DNA from: Saksenaea vasiformis B4078
Taxonomy: Eukaryota; Mucoromycota; Mucoromycetes; Mucorales; Saksenaeaceae
Length of the DNA stretch: 64,000 nt
Direction: 5' to 3'
Assembly: GCA_000697055.1 (NCBI GenBank)
Contig: JNDT01002269.1
Coordinates: forward strand, 62,001-126,000
Under the pieces are notes generated by a model. That model did no database searches. It was given only the letters and a program-made list of their open reading frames with translations, and was not told where the DNA came from. Shown here in pieces: positions 21,188 through 35,567 of the stretch. Each line of letters begins with the position of its first letter. Within the stretch, counting starts at the first letter, position 1. The translations under genes and the position numbers were made by a program.

Positions 21188-23310
21188 AACGTTTTGTTTC
21201 TAACATGTTTGCTTGCTTTGCTCTTTCCATTTTGTATTGATCAGTCATTAATAAATTGGAAATATCGCTTCATACCTATAGTATGAATCGATTGTAAAAT
21301 TTCTTTTCTTTTCTTTTGTCTACTAGCGGGATAATCTAATATTATCATATGGATGTTTGTCATTTTTTGAGATAAAGACACATAATCCAAGGAGTAATGC
21401 GAAGATTGGCGTGTGCTCGAGTTTCTCTGAACCCTGCATGCGCCAAAATATTGCGCGGTGTGATGTGAAATAATGATTTAACACCCACAGAGCTATTCGA
21501 CAACCAAAAAGAAGGATCAGTGCATTGCGGCCGTGCACTATTTTATGCAAGGGACCCAATGAAATAGTTCATGCTCTACCTGACAAAAAGGCATACCTGT
21601 GGGCACCGTTTTCTATTAGGCAAGTACCTCAAGTCCGTTTCATATCTCATTATACATTTATGAAAATGTAGAGCGACTATTCGGAGATCGTCAAGCGCCC
21701 AGCTACCACATGCGCCAATGACTCCGATTATGAAAATCTGTCTTTTTCCGGTAAGACTTCGGGCTTCATTCAGCTTTTGACCGCAGCATAACGATATCCT
21801 CGGGAGTTAATAAAGACAGTTCGTTTGTGGATATTATCTGTTTCGTACGGAGCAGCTATAGCTTCCATATTTATGTTTTCTTGATGAGGTTTTCTCAATA
21901 TAACTTTAATTAAGGCTGCGGAATAATAAACTGCATTTTATATAACGTTTAGCGTTTGCTCTTACAATACATGGTGTAACAACTATAGAAGTTCCCTCTC
22001 TTCTAGCCAAGCCATGCTGCGCTCCAGAGTAAATATCAATGACCGACCGGGAAGATACAATGGTTGCTGTACTCCATAATACATTTTCCCGCTTTGCGAA
22101 ACCAGCCATCTACCTCCTACATATCTGCCTCACTATTCATTTCAATATAATGGAGCTGCAACGCTTAAATCGCAACATTGCACCGCGTTCTCATGAAAGT
22201 GCTGCTCATAGCAAGACTTTCTCGAACCTTCGCTCTAGCTCCAAAACAGGAGAAAAGCTTTCTCCTTCAGAATAGGAATGTATCCTCTCCCTTTTTTGGC
22301 ATAGCTACAGATCGATGAACCTCTCCGAAAGTTAATTTCGCAGCAGCTGCGTATGCAAGCCTACCGTTTCGAAGGTCCATTCTGGTCAACGATACATCGA
22401 CAACTCAGAGCTATCATGCTCATCCATTATGGTCCTTTCTTCAGCTTCGTCTATTCATTACCCTATAGTAACATGATGAAGTTGTAGCGATAATCATGTA
22501 CATGCCAAGATTGGCTTTGCGACGGTATAGATACATTCTGAGCGACGACTGCCTTTTAGGGTAAGTGATGTTTATTGTTTGTTTCAATGTAATCCTTCTT
22601 GGATACCTGCACTGCTGTATGTTTCCCTGGGAACACCAATATGTGCCTACGGACCCGAAACGTTTTCTTTGCTAGTCAATATGACCAGGTCTAATGCCTA
22701 AAAATACACGGATCTCAAATCAAGAACTACAGTGAGCTTCTATTGCTTAATGATGCAGATAAGAACATTTAGAATAGCACGAGCATAAATTTCTTAAGAA
22801 AAAACAGTAGAATGCTGTAAATTTAATGGCAACAAGTCAAATTCACCCGATACATGCATGCAAAGTAGTGATTAAGCAGCGGGGTCAAAATTACATGTGT
22901 CACCAGCGGGAATGTGATAGACAAGATTGGCCGCAGTGGAACGTGCCACGTCCATTTGAACAAAGAAAGCAAAAAAGGCCTCAATGATAAACATGTTATC
23001 AAGTACCAAACCGAAAGTACCTCACACTCTGGCACGCAACCATATGGATAAACATCACAAGAGAAGGAATGATTAGAACTCTTTTCTTTAATGCAGGATT
23101 GTTATTCACAAAGCACGACGCAGCCCACACAAAATATAAAAAATTCGACTTTGCCAATGGCCTAACTCAGTCGTTAACTACTCTGTATCTGACTAACCGT
23201 TCTCCGCGTTACCTTTTCCTTTTTTTTATGAATTTTTTTCTTTTTTCTCAATCACCCATTATGCTATAGACAAAGTATGATCAGTATCATCATGAAGGGC
23301 AGCTGTCATC
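21188..23310. other. Intergenic, about 2.1 kb, no gene seen
   Basis: Only short frames (21323-21559 and 21906-22109 on the minus strand, 22039-22275 on the plus strand, 22823-23035 on the minus strand) without recognisable domains. Convergent 3' flanks of the GPI-protein and UBC4 genes. Confidence 0.5.
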
Positions 23311-24107
<797 letters not shown>

Positions 24108-24412
24108 GGCTTAAGTGGGAAAAAGATAAGTTGAAAAGTTAAGAGGGAAGAGTGCAGTCGGCGAGCAACAGGCGCAACCCAAAAAAAAAGGTGCCATCGG
24201 TGATGTCACAACTCTCTGGACACCAGATTTTTGGCGGTGATTTGAAGAGAGCGATGATTGGTCCAGCCATTCAAAACTCTTCCTATTAAATGAGCTTCGG
24301 CTAACGCTCATTAACTCCTCGAGTCCGCGCAGCCTTTAATGCCCTGAACAGGAAACACTCCGAACTCACCTTATGTAAGCCACTAACATAAATCACACAA
24401 CCTCAAGTGCTC

Positions 24413-24473
24413 TCAGGCTTTCATTGTACGTTGTGCAACACAAGTACCTTTTTTTTTTTTTTTGAAAGCCTGA
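24413..24473. repeat. Inverted repeat flanking a T run
   Basis: TCAGGCTTTC (24413-24422) is the exact reverse complement of GAAAGCCTGA (24464-24473). The interval contains GTTGTGCAAC, itself nearly palindromic, and a run of T. It lies about 300 bp upstream of the UBC4 start. Confidence 0.55.
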
Positions 24474-27082
24474 AGTTTACTGTAAGTACTGCAATGCTTC
24501 TTAAATTTTCTTAGTCTATTGCATCGAACCGGCCAACATCCCGTTCAAAGAACAAATAGCAGCGATACTTGCTTTCAGTAGATATGAAGGACCGTCGTTG
24601 GTACATTGACGTTATCCGACAAATATAAATGTTTGATTTTATGAATATACGTGACCAGATGTGCATTGTTCCCTATCATTCATCTATGCATGACCGATTT
24701 ATAAAACATGAGACCAGAGAATTTCATAATTTTGGGCAAGAAGGTTATGTGATACCTTGAAGGTTGCCAGATTCCCTTGCGAAAATCAGACGAACGGTGG
24801 ATCCTTGTCTGTGCCCTTTCATAACGGTTCCATTTGGTGACGGAGAAACCTGGATTTCAGCATTGAATAGTATCACCAAAAGCGGTGTGCATAACCCCGC
24901 ACGATTGATCAAAAATATCGCTGCCATGTCTCAAATGATCTGGTCTGCAAAGACTGCCAGACTTGCAAACTCATGTATTCTCGTTGTTCCACAGCCTCCT
25001 CTGCTTTTTACCCGGTAGGTTTGTGAATTGTTACAACTGCCATGACATACTTTGCGGGCGTTTAGATATTCTGTTTTTGGCGACTATTGTATTATTCGCG
25101 TAACACTCTATCTATTCCTGCTTTTTGTTTTGTTTGTATAGTACTATCCATGTAGCAAAAGCTTGTCCTATCTTGCGAAATGATCCTGGTCATTTGTGAC
25201 AACCGAAAGACAAAAATACGATGGTTACGTCTTGACGATCGGACTTGAAATATGTTGTCATGCACTTCTGCAGGTGCTCAATTGTATCACTACTTTGTAA
25301 GGCTTTGCTAACGTATGGAAAATGGATCATGCGCTCCATGTATGAGAAATGCGTAGGACGATTCTGCGGTCTTGGCAACTTCACCGGGAAATTACCTGCT
25401 GTTACCCGACGTCAAACACCAGGCTTTCACACACGTTCATGGAGGCTGCTATGCACATATTCGGCCGATGTTATTTATGGGTTTTCATCCATATGTTGCG
25501 CATGCACAGAACATGGGACCTGCACATATTGAGGTTTTGACACCCGACAGGGAAAATCGCACTAGGTGCTCTTGTTTTTATTTTATTTTCTGGCATGGCT
25601 CCAGCCAGCTCATCCACAACAAATAAATGTGCTGAACACTTTCTCTTATTAGGCAAGAATTAAGGTTTCATGTGTGTTACGCTTCGGTCTTTCTAGAAGT
25701 TTGTTGTGTCAACCCGATACTCCCGACTCTCGAATGCGGTGGATGAGTATCATAGTTTCTAGATTCGCAATGGTAAAGGGAAATACATTGAAAGAAAGAC
25801 TAGTTCACACACTCACGAAGCATGTACTTCGAAAAAGGAAAGTTTTTTGTGCATTCCGTCAGTATCCTATACGTTCGAGAACTGCATGTACGTGCTCTGG
25901 AAGCCTGGCAGCTATGTAGCTATATTATCGCACATGCTGCGTGCTGGCGAGCACTCAGCCGGAAGGAAGGTTTACAAGCAGGATAGTTGCCCGTTCTCAG
26001 CTTCCACAAGGTCACGCGTATAACCTTTTTTGTACCTACACGGAATATACAGCCTTTTCCCTTGAGTTTACGTCCATTCGAAGTTGTTTGACGTTGTCTC
26101 CAGATGAACTCTGCGCTCTGAAGCACGGATTTTTACGTTCATTCAATTTTATGATTTGTGCGTCATACTCTTCCATATTACGGTTATGTCATTGATAACT
26201 TCCCATTATCAAAGGCAAAAGATGTGTCAGAGACAGGGTTTCATTGTCTCGCGCAGAGGACGTGTTAAATATAGGGCTCGGTTATCTCGTGTTAGAGATA
26301 CGGCTATTTGTCTCATGCGAAAATGATATCTCAGATAACGGGCAGTGATGCACATTTTAAGTGGGAAGCCCGGCTCGTTTTTGTTACATTTTATTTGCCT
26401 TCTTTATTTAATGCAACATGTGGTAGACTATCTGAAAAACGAACACGGCAGCCTTGGAAGCAATGCAAAGGTGTTGTAACTGTACGAATCCCATGTGCGT
26501 AGTTTGAATTCAAAAAGTGATTTTTACGACAACAGCCATTGACTTGAACATATTAAAAGTACGAAAAAGATATATCCAGGCAACACCTAAAGGGAGCATC
26601 TGGAAAAAGCGGTAGGAGAGCACTTTAATCTTACTCTTCTCACGAAACATCTAACGTTAAAATTCAATAGATCTTGACTGTATGGTCGAGATTTCCCACC
26701 TGAGCACATGGTTATCGCCGATTGGTATCAGCATCGACGATTCCAGTAAATATCCGTGATGGAGCCAAGCCGAACATCTGAAATCGTCCCGTGATTTTGG
26801 ACACGAAGCGAAACGTAACAAAGCAGTAAGGATGTAGTCAGTCGATGCGTTTGGTTCATAGCGTTTTAATTCCTTTACAGTTTACAGACGCACAGAAGCA
26901 AAACATTCTTCATACAACAATGGGTGGGTGGGTAGCTATCGCTCTGCTCCGTAATACATGTATAACACAATGGACCTCGTTTTTCCTGAGCTTGAGTTGT
27001 GCATAAGAAGAAAAGTAGAATGGAATGTCAATGATAGTGATGGCTCGTAGACGCCTTCCCTTTACGGCTCGCACGCCAGTCC

Positions 27083-27107
27083 ACGATGCGCGACAGCTGC
27101 GCATCGT
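27083..27107. repeat. Perfect 9-bp inverted repeat, 7-nt loop
   Basis: ACGATGCGC and GCGCATCGT are exact complements around GACAGCT. GC-rich and isolated, in the gene-poor region. Confidence 0.6.
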
Positions 27108-27907
27108 TTACTGTTGGATGGCATGACGAGTGACCCATGCGAAGGCGACGTGATCACACGCTCTAAACCGACGAGGACATTGACAATTGCATCGACAACG
27201 AGGAATGCAAAGCTTAGGGCAGTGCATTAAGCTTCTGTGCCTAACAGTGAGATGGCTATTAGCTGCCCATATCTTGCACTCTGAGTATGCTTGTGGGCGC
27301 TTTGCCTCCCCTCTCCTGTCAATACAACTCAGGTAGACAACTGTCGATCTATACTGTAATCGTATGAACTTTTAGAATAGTCGTTTATGTTATGCACCCT
27401 ATCTGTTTCTGTAGTTCAACGAGGGTTGGTACAGCAACTCGATATGACAACCAACTAATCGAATCTAGGCACCGGCTATTTGTATTTTTCTTATCCTTCT
27501 CTATCCAGAAGGGATTCCTTCTGCCTGGTACCGTCGCGCAGAGCCCTTGAAGATGTTTTCACTTTGTCTGATGGCGTCAGACAGAGCCCTCTAGGATGGC
27601 TATAGGATGATGTTAATGTTTTTCCTATTTGTTCTATTGTTTGACAGGAGTTATGCTATTAGCCGGTGCTTTACATGCAATCTACAAAATAACCCCCATA
27701 TCAAACACGAATATCTTGGTATCATACAAATCTGCAACTTATTTTCGAGGTGAATAAAAGACAGGGTATGGTGGAGACGCGTTGCTCTCTGCTATCTCAG
27801 TATTCAACTTGAACCTTTTTTGCTTATTGTTCAGCTGTGCCACGATGGGTAGGAAGTGGTACTACGTACCCAGTTAGACGTAGAGATGAACAGCAAATAA
27901 CTTGCCT

Positions 27908-29666
27908 TCAATTTAACCAGGGCGGCGAGGGACTTACGGAAGCTAGCCAGACTTGCAAAATCGCACGGGATTTGTATAATATCCCGGGAGACGTAGGCTG
28001 CTGCAGTTCAGCATCCATTATCTGATCCTCAGACACCTGCGCTCCTTCGTCCTTTTCGCTTTCGTCCTTCAAGCCTATGTAGCGGAACATTGCAGGCTTT
28101 CTCATGACGATGGCTGCATTTTTTCCGGGTTTGCTGTTAGACCTGATGAGTTTGTTATATAGGCTGATCGTTCTTTCCAAGGATCGAGCACCATAATAAC
28201 GCAATGGACCAAGCTTGCGAGTCATATCGGGAACATGGGAAAGGTAATGCTGAACAGGGGTAAATACAGAAAGGCAAAGGGTCCCATTGTCGATGAGCTT
28301 TATCATGTAACTGTGCCAGATTTGATGTTCCTGTATAAGAGCATTGTTATAGCAAATGTCGCGTATTACAGAATGAATAATTACCTTTCCATCTCTCCAA
28401 TATCGGTCTCACAGAGTTTATACTGAAGGGCTAACTGGCAGGCGTATACTAATGCCATTGTGGCATATTTCACATCACTGTCTCGTATCTGCTCCATAAT
28501 CAGGGCTGGGACGATGTACAACATAGAGTCTAGCCATTCCACTGCTTTGACTTTTCCTCCAGCAAGAAGGATCCTTCACCTTCCATGAAATGCTGCTGGG
28601 ATATCTTTTCGAGATGACTCCATGTCTGACATAATTTCAGAAAGCACGTTCTTGCCTATTTCAAATGGACCTCTGTCCTTTGTAGAGTATTTACCCTGCA
28701 AAAGCAGAAAGAACTGGTGACTGATTCCATGTCCTAGGAGATGCATTTCATCAAGTCCCAGAATTCCGGGCCTTGGAAAGATTGAAAGAAAGCAAAAGGT
28801 GTAGGACCTGTAAGGCCATCCTAAAGATCAAGCTGCATCAGAAGGATATATACGGAGATATCAACTTCATTTCCTAGTTGGAATCCGTCAACAGAACGCT
28901 ATTCTGAGGGAGTATCTCTTTCTGGGAAATATATGCCGCTGCTTCCATCGTATTTCTTCTGTCCAACCATTTGTAAATACTACAACCATTATATGACTGG
29001 TGGCCGGAATGGTTGGCGAGGGTCTTACACCACTGGGATGTCACCGGTAACGAATATCAAATGTACTCGGGCACTAATGGTGGTCGCCCCGATTTTTACG
29101 GTTGTTCCCTTGCTTCAGCAGTATCTCCAGTTCAGCCAATATTGGTTGTAGAAAAGACAGAAGGTCACGGGGTCGTCTTGGTCCTGGGATAATGCACAGC
29201 TGCAGCATGTACCTATTCTCGTATCTAGTATATAACGACCTTGCTTAGTATCTAGCAAAGTACCGATGCAGTAATTTTACCGCAAAGACGGATCAATATT
29301 CAAAGTAATGAGATGAACCATAGTCATGCTATACATTCTGCCTATAAATGTCTGAAAGCCATCGACAAACAGACCAAGCGCGATGTCGTATTTACGGCGG
29401 AAGAGTTCATTTGCAACGTTGCAGTATATTTGACCGTCGAATACATCTGCATACACATATATCTTCCTGTCTTCTTTCATGGCAATATTCGAGCAATTCT
29501 GTTGTTTCAGGATCATACAGCATAAACGCGATCTGTTCTCCGAGAGAAAACATGAGGGTGGCGGTTGCAAGCGTGTGTCATCGTTGTCAATGTATTTGCT
29601 TTGGCCACAGTGTTCACAATCGGTGGCACCATTATTTGGGGGTACCTCTAGTACGGGTACCTCCAA
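27908..29666 (-). pseudogene. Decayed Tnp2/CACTA-like DDE transposase relic
   Basis: Read from 29666 downward, fragments appear in the order expected for transposases of the Tnp2 (En/Spm, CACTA) type common in Mucoromycota: a CEHCG zinc motif; YADVFDGQIY and DIALGLFVDGFQTF with SMTMVHLITLNIDPSLR; YMLQLCIIPGPRRPRDLLSF; VTGDIPVV; ANHSGHQSYNGC; GILGLDEMHLLGHGISHQFF; EWLDSMLYIVPALIMEQIRD; and HYLSHVPDMTRKLGPLRYYG with SLERTISLYNKLIRS. The pieces sit in different frames and are separated by in-frame stops, for example just after AAFHGR and after DTPSE, so the gene is broken. Some breaks may be introns (one plausible 52-nt intron follows GEMER). The N-terminal part upstream of the zinc motif is missing. 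No terminal inverted repeats were identified. Confidence 0.75.
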
Positions 29667-29743
29667 ATAGCGGTGCTCCTCAACACATATATCTGATGAA
29701 ATAGGACGTGCAGTGTTGCATTTTTATTACAGTTTTTTTTCTT

Positions 29744-32700
29744 TCACCGATCATTCCGTACATTGATTGGACGATCACTGTAGATGATGGCTGAAAACTC
29801 CCCTCCAATATCCTTTTCATGTGTCGCGAAAACGACAATGTAGCCTATTTAACATGATCAGTCGGTTCGTGGACTAACGAGTTACCATGTTTACCTGTCT
29901 CGTTCTGACTTAGGACGACGTCATTTGTTGCAACCCCCTGTAAAAGAAGAAGATATTGAGTTTCTGCACAAGTGCTGATCTTGCCGTACCTGCACAACAT
30001 TGGTATAAGGTCCTGAAGTAGCTAATTCGCGGCCAAACAGTTCCGTCGGATGCTTTTCATAGATTGTCACGTTCATGGATGGGACGGGCTCGATCTTATC
30101 CGCTTGTAGTCTCACCCTGTATCAAGTGTAAGTGATTGATCTTTTGAACAAGACTGTCTTACTTCACTGTCGTCAGTTCTCTAATCTCTAAGTAATATCG
30201 GGGATTTTTGCCATAGTTTCCATAGCTAGGACAGCCCATCGCACTGTACCCTACGATCCTATTCAACCTGGTTGATACCATACGCGTTTGAATATGTAAA
30301 ACTTACCATTCTCCATGCAACACCTTACGAAACATTCCCTACAGATACATGCCACTTAGAGCCATACCACCGTGATATTAGCTTACCGCTCCTTCGGATG
30401 GGATTTGTTCTATTTGTAGGTGTGTTTCACTGGCTACTGTCAAAATAAATTGCCCCAAAAGATCGGCCTCGTACGTTGACGCCACAATGGTATAATCTCC
30501 CGCTAGTTACACATTGCATTAGTCTTACGATGCTACTAGAGATAAAGCTTACGGGTGATATCTTGCAGTTCACAGTAGCAGAACCCGTGTCGGTAAGGTC
30601 CAGATTCAGCTAATATATCTCTGACCGAAACACTGATATACAGTGTTAATAGATATAGAACCGACAGTTTACCATAGCCTACCTTGCTACCCTTCGACCA
30701 CCCTCTACTAACAACAGATGCACAGCAAATGACTTTGGTGCCTCTAGCATCAGTAGGACACCAACATCGGCACGAGAGGCAAGAGGCGGAACTGTAAGTT
30801 TCCACTGGGGGTTATTGAGATAGGAAGCGTTTGAGGCGTTCCCGCCAGCGGTTTGCTCTGTCCATTGGCCTCGTATCTATCCACAATGAGTAAAGCTCTT
30901 TGCTCAACTTCATCTACCTTTTGCTCAATGGAATATCTTATTGGAACTTCTGATAACTTGAAGGGTGCTAAGGAAAATGCTCGCAGCGAGAAATAAAGTG
31001 ATCGTGCTTTCTCATGTTGAGAAACAACTATGGTATAGGTGCTGGTGCCAGGTGGTGCATTGAAACGGACCTTTTGAAGTCGATCGATCGTTTGTAAATT
31101 TCAAAAGTCTTACTTACTCTGACTTACCAAGATATGCGGACTATTGACATACGTTCCTTCTTTGAACGGTTCTCCTGGGTAATATACTCTCTCACCGTTG
31201 GTATCATTGTATACATGTAATGTAATGTAATCTGTATTCTCCTCAGTAACCATGATGTGTTTTGACAAAAGTAGCCAAATAGCAGCAGGTTTCTTGTCGG
31301 GGACTGTCATGGTTAGACTAAACTGCGGATTATAGCCTTGCCAAGAGTGTCAGTAACTTTTAGCAACTCTGTACATTCTTACCCAGATTATATACGTCCT
31401 TCTTTGGTCCCAAATGTTCAGGCCAGACTCTGAATCGGTTGGTCAATAAGGGAGGAAGAAAGGTTACCATATTTACGTACGAATGCAGCACCCAACGGTG
31501 TGTAAATAACTCTGGGTTCCAATTCAAATGAATAGATGTGAAATGCTCACATACTGACTCAAAATCAATCCAAAAGATGCCATCATCATTTTGTTCTGCG
31601 ATGTATGGGTCATAATCCAGCGCACTTTTCAGTTCTGGAGTCCAGTTGACGGTATCCATATGGCTATAAGGGCCGCACCATCGCTTGTGGCTCCACGGAT
31701 TTTTAACTTGCATGAAGCGTTTCTCTCCAACAGCCTTAATGTCTAGAATACCCGGGTTAACAGTATTGTGGTTATCCAAATCACCTACCGATGACAGCAT
31801 ATGCATGCGTTGGAACCAGTCCTAGCTGAGATGCCTCTGCTTCTGTCATTTCACCCGTGGCAATAGTAACAAGAACATCGCCTACGTAGTTATTGTTAGC
31901 CTCTGACTGCCATTGCATCTACTTTTCGATACCATATTTAGCACCATCCAATATTCTATTCCAGACCTTGTCCGCGGCAAAGTTTTTACTTGCAATCATC
32001 TATTAACCATTGATCATACGTCATGTCAACTTACTCGTAAACAAAAATGTGCTCAGGAATCCACCCTGTCAGACAGCTAGCAATAAACAAGCATTAACGG
32101 AGGAAAAACGGAAAAAGGAAAGTGCTTTGGATTACATACTATAAATCAATTCCGGAATTTCTATGGGCATAAGACGATAATTAATACGCTTTCTAGAGAT
32201 TTCTGTTGACACACTTACGAACCGGGAAAATCGTATCCACCCATTAACTTCATGTACTACAAGCAGTGCAATGGTTATATACTATCTTCATTCCTAGCAT
32301 ACATACTGCTTTTTCTATGATACTGGCCCATAACTCCTCTTTGTTGGCTGAAAAAGTGCACATCAGGGTACCTTCTCTTGATATTGGCAATAAATCATCC
32401 ACAACTACATCACGTTAAAAACATACGCGCGTAAACGCACACGAATCCTACCAATCTACCCAGAAAAAAAGTCAGATTCAAAACTAAGTGATGAGTACAA
32501 CTAACCTTGCGCGCGATTCCGTTATATACAAGTTTAATGACATATTTTCCATTTGGATTAAAGCACGGTTGACCTTGTCTGTTCTGGGGGTATATGCAAG
32601 AGGTGATTAACTACAGAAAGCATGTAAATGGTCATGGTGTATGGTCCTCGAAATGAAATCACCTGTTTTTTAAATTTACGCTCGTATGCAGCCGCGACAC

Positions 32701-34303
32701 ACAATGAAGCAACGAATGAACAATCAGTGACAATATCTTGAATAATGCTTGTGCTTTGAGAGTCGTTAGATATATCGCCAGAAAATGTCCCTATGTTACC
32801 TTGAAATTAATCGGATCAACTGCGGATGCTTCATGAATTCTCTAGGCCTTTTCCATCCACCAAATTTGGCCATTTGCTTTTCTGATAGCCGAAGAGAACC
32901 ATCAGGGTCTCTATGAATTTGTTATAGCTCTCTTCTCTGCTGTTGTGGTATATTGATAGACATACATGAATTTGGAGTCAAAGGAAAAGAATTCCTTCAG
33001 GTCTGATTCGTCTATCCACGGAAGAAATAATTTATTGTTCACGTTAGATGTGATCTTCAGCACCTCGATCTCAGTTTCCGAAAGGCGTTGAGTCAAGATG
33101 TCGTCGCCACAGGGTTTCCCACTGCTTTCCAAAGAAAGACTCGACATTGATTTAGGTAATGATCGCGTAGAAGACACGGAGGATGCGCGGTATCGTGCAA
33201 GAGAAGGGCGGCGGGTATCGTCGGTAATGGAAGGTGTGGGAGAACGCGGGGATGATGAAGGTCTTTCATTTTGGACAACTGTTCCGGGGGCGATTAGTTC
33301 TGTGAGATTATCTTACTGCAATTACCTAGTAATGTAGTGGTATTGTTTTGATTTTTCTGTAATGCTTTCAGATCTTCTGCTTTATCTAATGCCCGAGTAA
33401 ACATATCTCGTGCAAGCGTCTTTTTGGAACTTCCATTCTCTAGTGCTGTCCGCAAATTTGTGTAAATTACCGTCCGATAGACACGCTTCAGCAAACCTTT
33501 AAATGCCTTGAGGAAAAATTCTGCCGCATGTGAGTAGTACTCCAACGCTTGATCGGTGTATTCCTTCTCCTCACTAAGCGCACCTTGATCCGACGCAAAC
33601 TAAAGATTTAATGACTTTAGGAGAGACTATCGACGATGGGACACGTCCTATGGAGGTTTACCTGTGCTTTTTCCCAGTAACCATCTACCTCTGTCCACTC
33701 AAAGTCCTCATCATTATCATCATCGTCGTCGTCGTCATCATCGTCATTGTTATTTGCTTCCACTACAGATAGACTATTTCCTGTATTTGGACAGGGCCCA
33801 TGATGGGCCCCGTAAGGGACATGTTTTTGTGCGTCGGGGTGAGCGGTGGGAACATTGGATGCATTCATGTATCGATCTAACTGCTCTCCTCGGTGTATGT
33901 ATTCGTTTCGTTTCTGTATCAATTGTCCGGGTTCTACGCGACCACCGAGACACGCAAAGTCGGCTATGGATATATGAGTTGCCTATACACGCTCTCCTCT
34001 GCTGAACTTACTGCGTAACAATTCCGACAGTGCCTAATTTATGCCACGATGAGATGGATAAAACAGAGAGAGTGATGGTACCTTTGTCACATTCCTGTAG
34101 GCTTCTCTTGCCTGATCGTACTGGCCAAGTTGATCGAGCTTGACAGCCTTGCAGGCATTCTTATAGGCCTCTGTGTACAACCTTCTTGGGTGGTCTAAGC
34201 CCAGTAAAGTCGAGGCGTGGGAGGACTGCGACAACGTAACAGGCAAGATAGGGTTTCTACGAGAGGATTCAGGGCAGCGAATGACTTTTGGTAAATCGCT
34301 CAT
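29744..34303 (-). CDS. palB: Calpain-like cysteine protease, PalB/Rim13 (calpain-7) type
   Basis: Large minus-strand gene with many short introns. First exons: 34082-34303, 34012-34033, 33662-33933, 33326-33599, then one ending at 33278. The N-terminus has MIT-type helices ([40 protein letters not shown]) and a second MIT-like block ([28 protein letters not shown]), separated by an acidic (Asp)10 linker. The catalytic core follows: [32 protein letters not shown] with the nucleophile Cys, VPTHAYAVI with the His, and [10 protein letters not shown] with the Asn, so the triad looks complete. Two C2-like beta domains follow; the last exons end at TGA 29744. Known relatives act in ESCRT-linked alkaline-pH signalling by processing the PacC/Rim101 factor, and the MIT domains recruit them to ESCRT-III. 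Internal exon borders downstream of 33 kb were only partly resolved. Confidence 0.88.
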
Positions 34304-35567
34304 ATACGCATGCAGCGTGGGGCTTCGAAGAAGAACAACAGCCGGAACAAGAACTCTCTTTTGCCCGAGGAACGGTCTTTTTCCCAAAAAAAAAGATTCA
34401 ACAGTCATTTGACCGTTTGACACAGCAAAGCGTGGGTAATCCTTCTACGCCTAGCAATGCCTTTGTATCCCTGGAAATCCTACGAGAATTATTAAGTGCT
34501 GTCATTCAAGTTAAATAATGAGGTTGAGAATCCCTTGGCATCGCATACCTAATATAAAATCTCTGAAACCTGAGCAGATCGGTTTGATATCATGACAGTC
34601 AAACGTCATTGCTTTATCCATACAGTAATATTTTTCAGCGTGCTTTTTCATTCTGAACTAGCACAGAGAATACCTTGATCAACGTAGAATGTATTTATAG
34701 CAGCGTGGCTTTAATTTATTTTTGTAGCTTCATTATTATCAATCATGAACACTATTGCCACACATTTGCAACCATTGTCGCTGAGCGGAAGGTTAGAGGT
34801 ATTCCGACCTTTTCGTGTCGTCATGGACCTCGATGTTTACCACCAAGGTTTGTAGAAACTTGGTTAATGTTAGCTGGGATCCATGCCGATAGGGTAGGCG
34901 TATGGATTATTTTCTTCACGAATAACCATCCTTGGAGGCTTCCATTACGTTCTTAGCAGAAGCGCCAAAGGGATAGAATCCTATGAATTTACTGCTTCTA
35001 ACACATTGTGAGGTAGTAGTTATTCATATCTCGACCGACAGTGACAGCGACTACTCATCGTGCCAATCTAACTTGTTAAAGCTATGGGAATAGGATGACA
35101 ATGTGAAAACTTTTTCCCCAGCTAGCGAGTACAAAGGTTACAGCTGTTCGCTGTAATCCAGATTTTCACGTCAAATGTACCGTCGCAGTGTGTATAGCTA
35201 AGACTGTGGTTGCTGTCTCTAGATGCGCGACTTGGTGAGTTTCGTTTGACTTGTAAATCTTTAGACATCGGTAAAACACCGAGACAGCACATCCAAAATC
35301 TTTTTTTTTGTCTTGAATTCACACATACGCGATCGCTTTAAACCAGGTTTGGTCTTTCGATGATCCAACATTAACAGATGGTGCATCATATGCCAGTCAC
35401 TACTTCGGAGATCTTGATGAAACCACAAAAAAAAGATCACCTCTCCAAAACTTCGCTTAAGATAGAAAATTTTAATAAAAAAGACGCACGCCAGCCGCCC
35501 CGTTATGCCAGCGGGAACATACTCTTGATACGGAAAGAAGGGAAAAAAAAAGGAAACGTCACTATAT
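34304..35567. other. Mostly intergenic; one ambiguous plus-strand open frame
   Basis: A plus-strand frame covering about 34316-34518 encodes protein-like sequence (FEEEQQPEQELSFARGTVFF) ending LRELLSAVIQVK. It begins within a few bases of the palB start on the other strand and has no ATG in a good position. It could be the last exon of an undetected gene or a chance frame. From 34520 to 35567 I see no gene. Confidence 0.35.

Larger units (their letters stand above)
24108..27907. other. Gene-poor region of about 3.8 kb
   Basis: Short frames (24764-25018, 25245-25626, 25941-26195, 26308-26502) overlap in several phases and show no domain or coherent splice pattern. Two perfect inverted repeats are listed separately. 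The region borders a transposase relic, so it may be decayed mobile-element DNA, but I recognised no coding remnant here. Confidence 0.45.
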
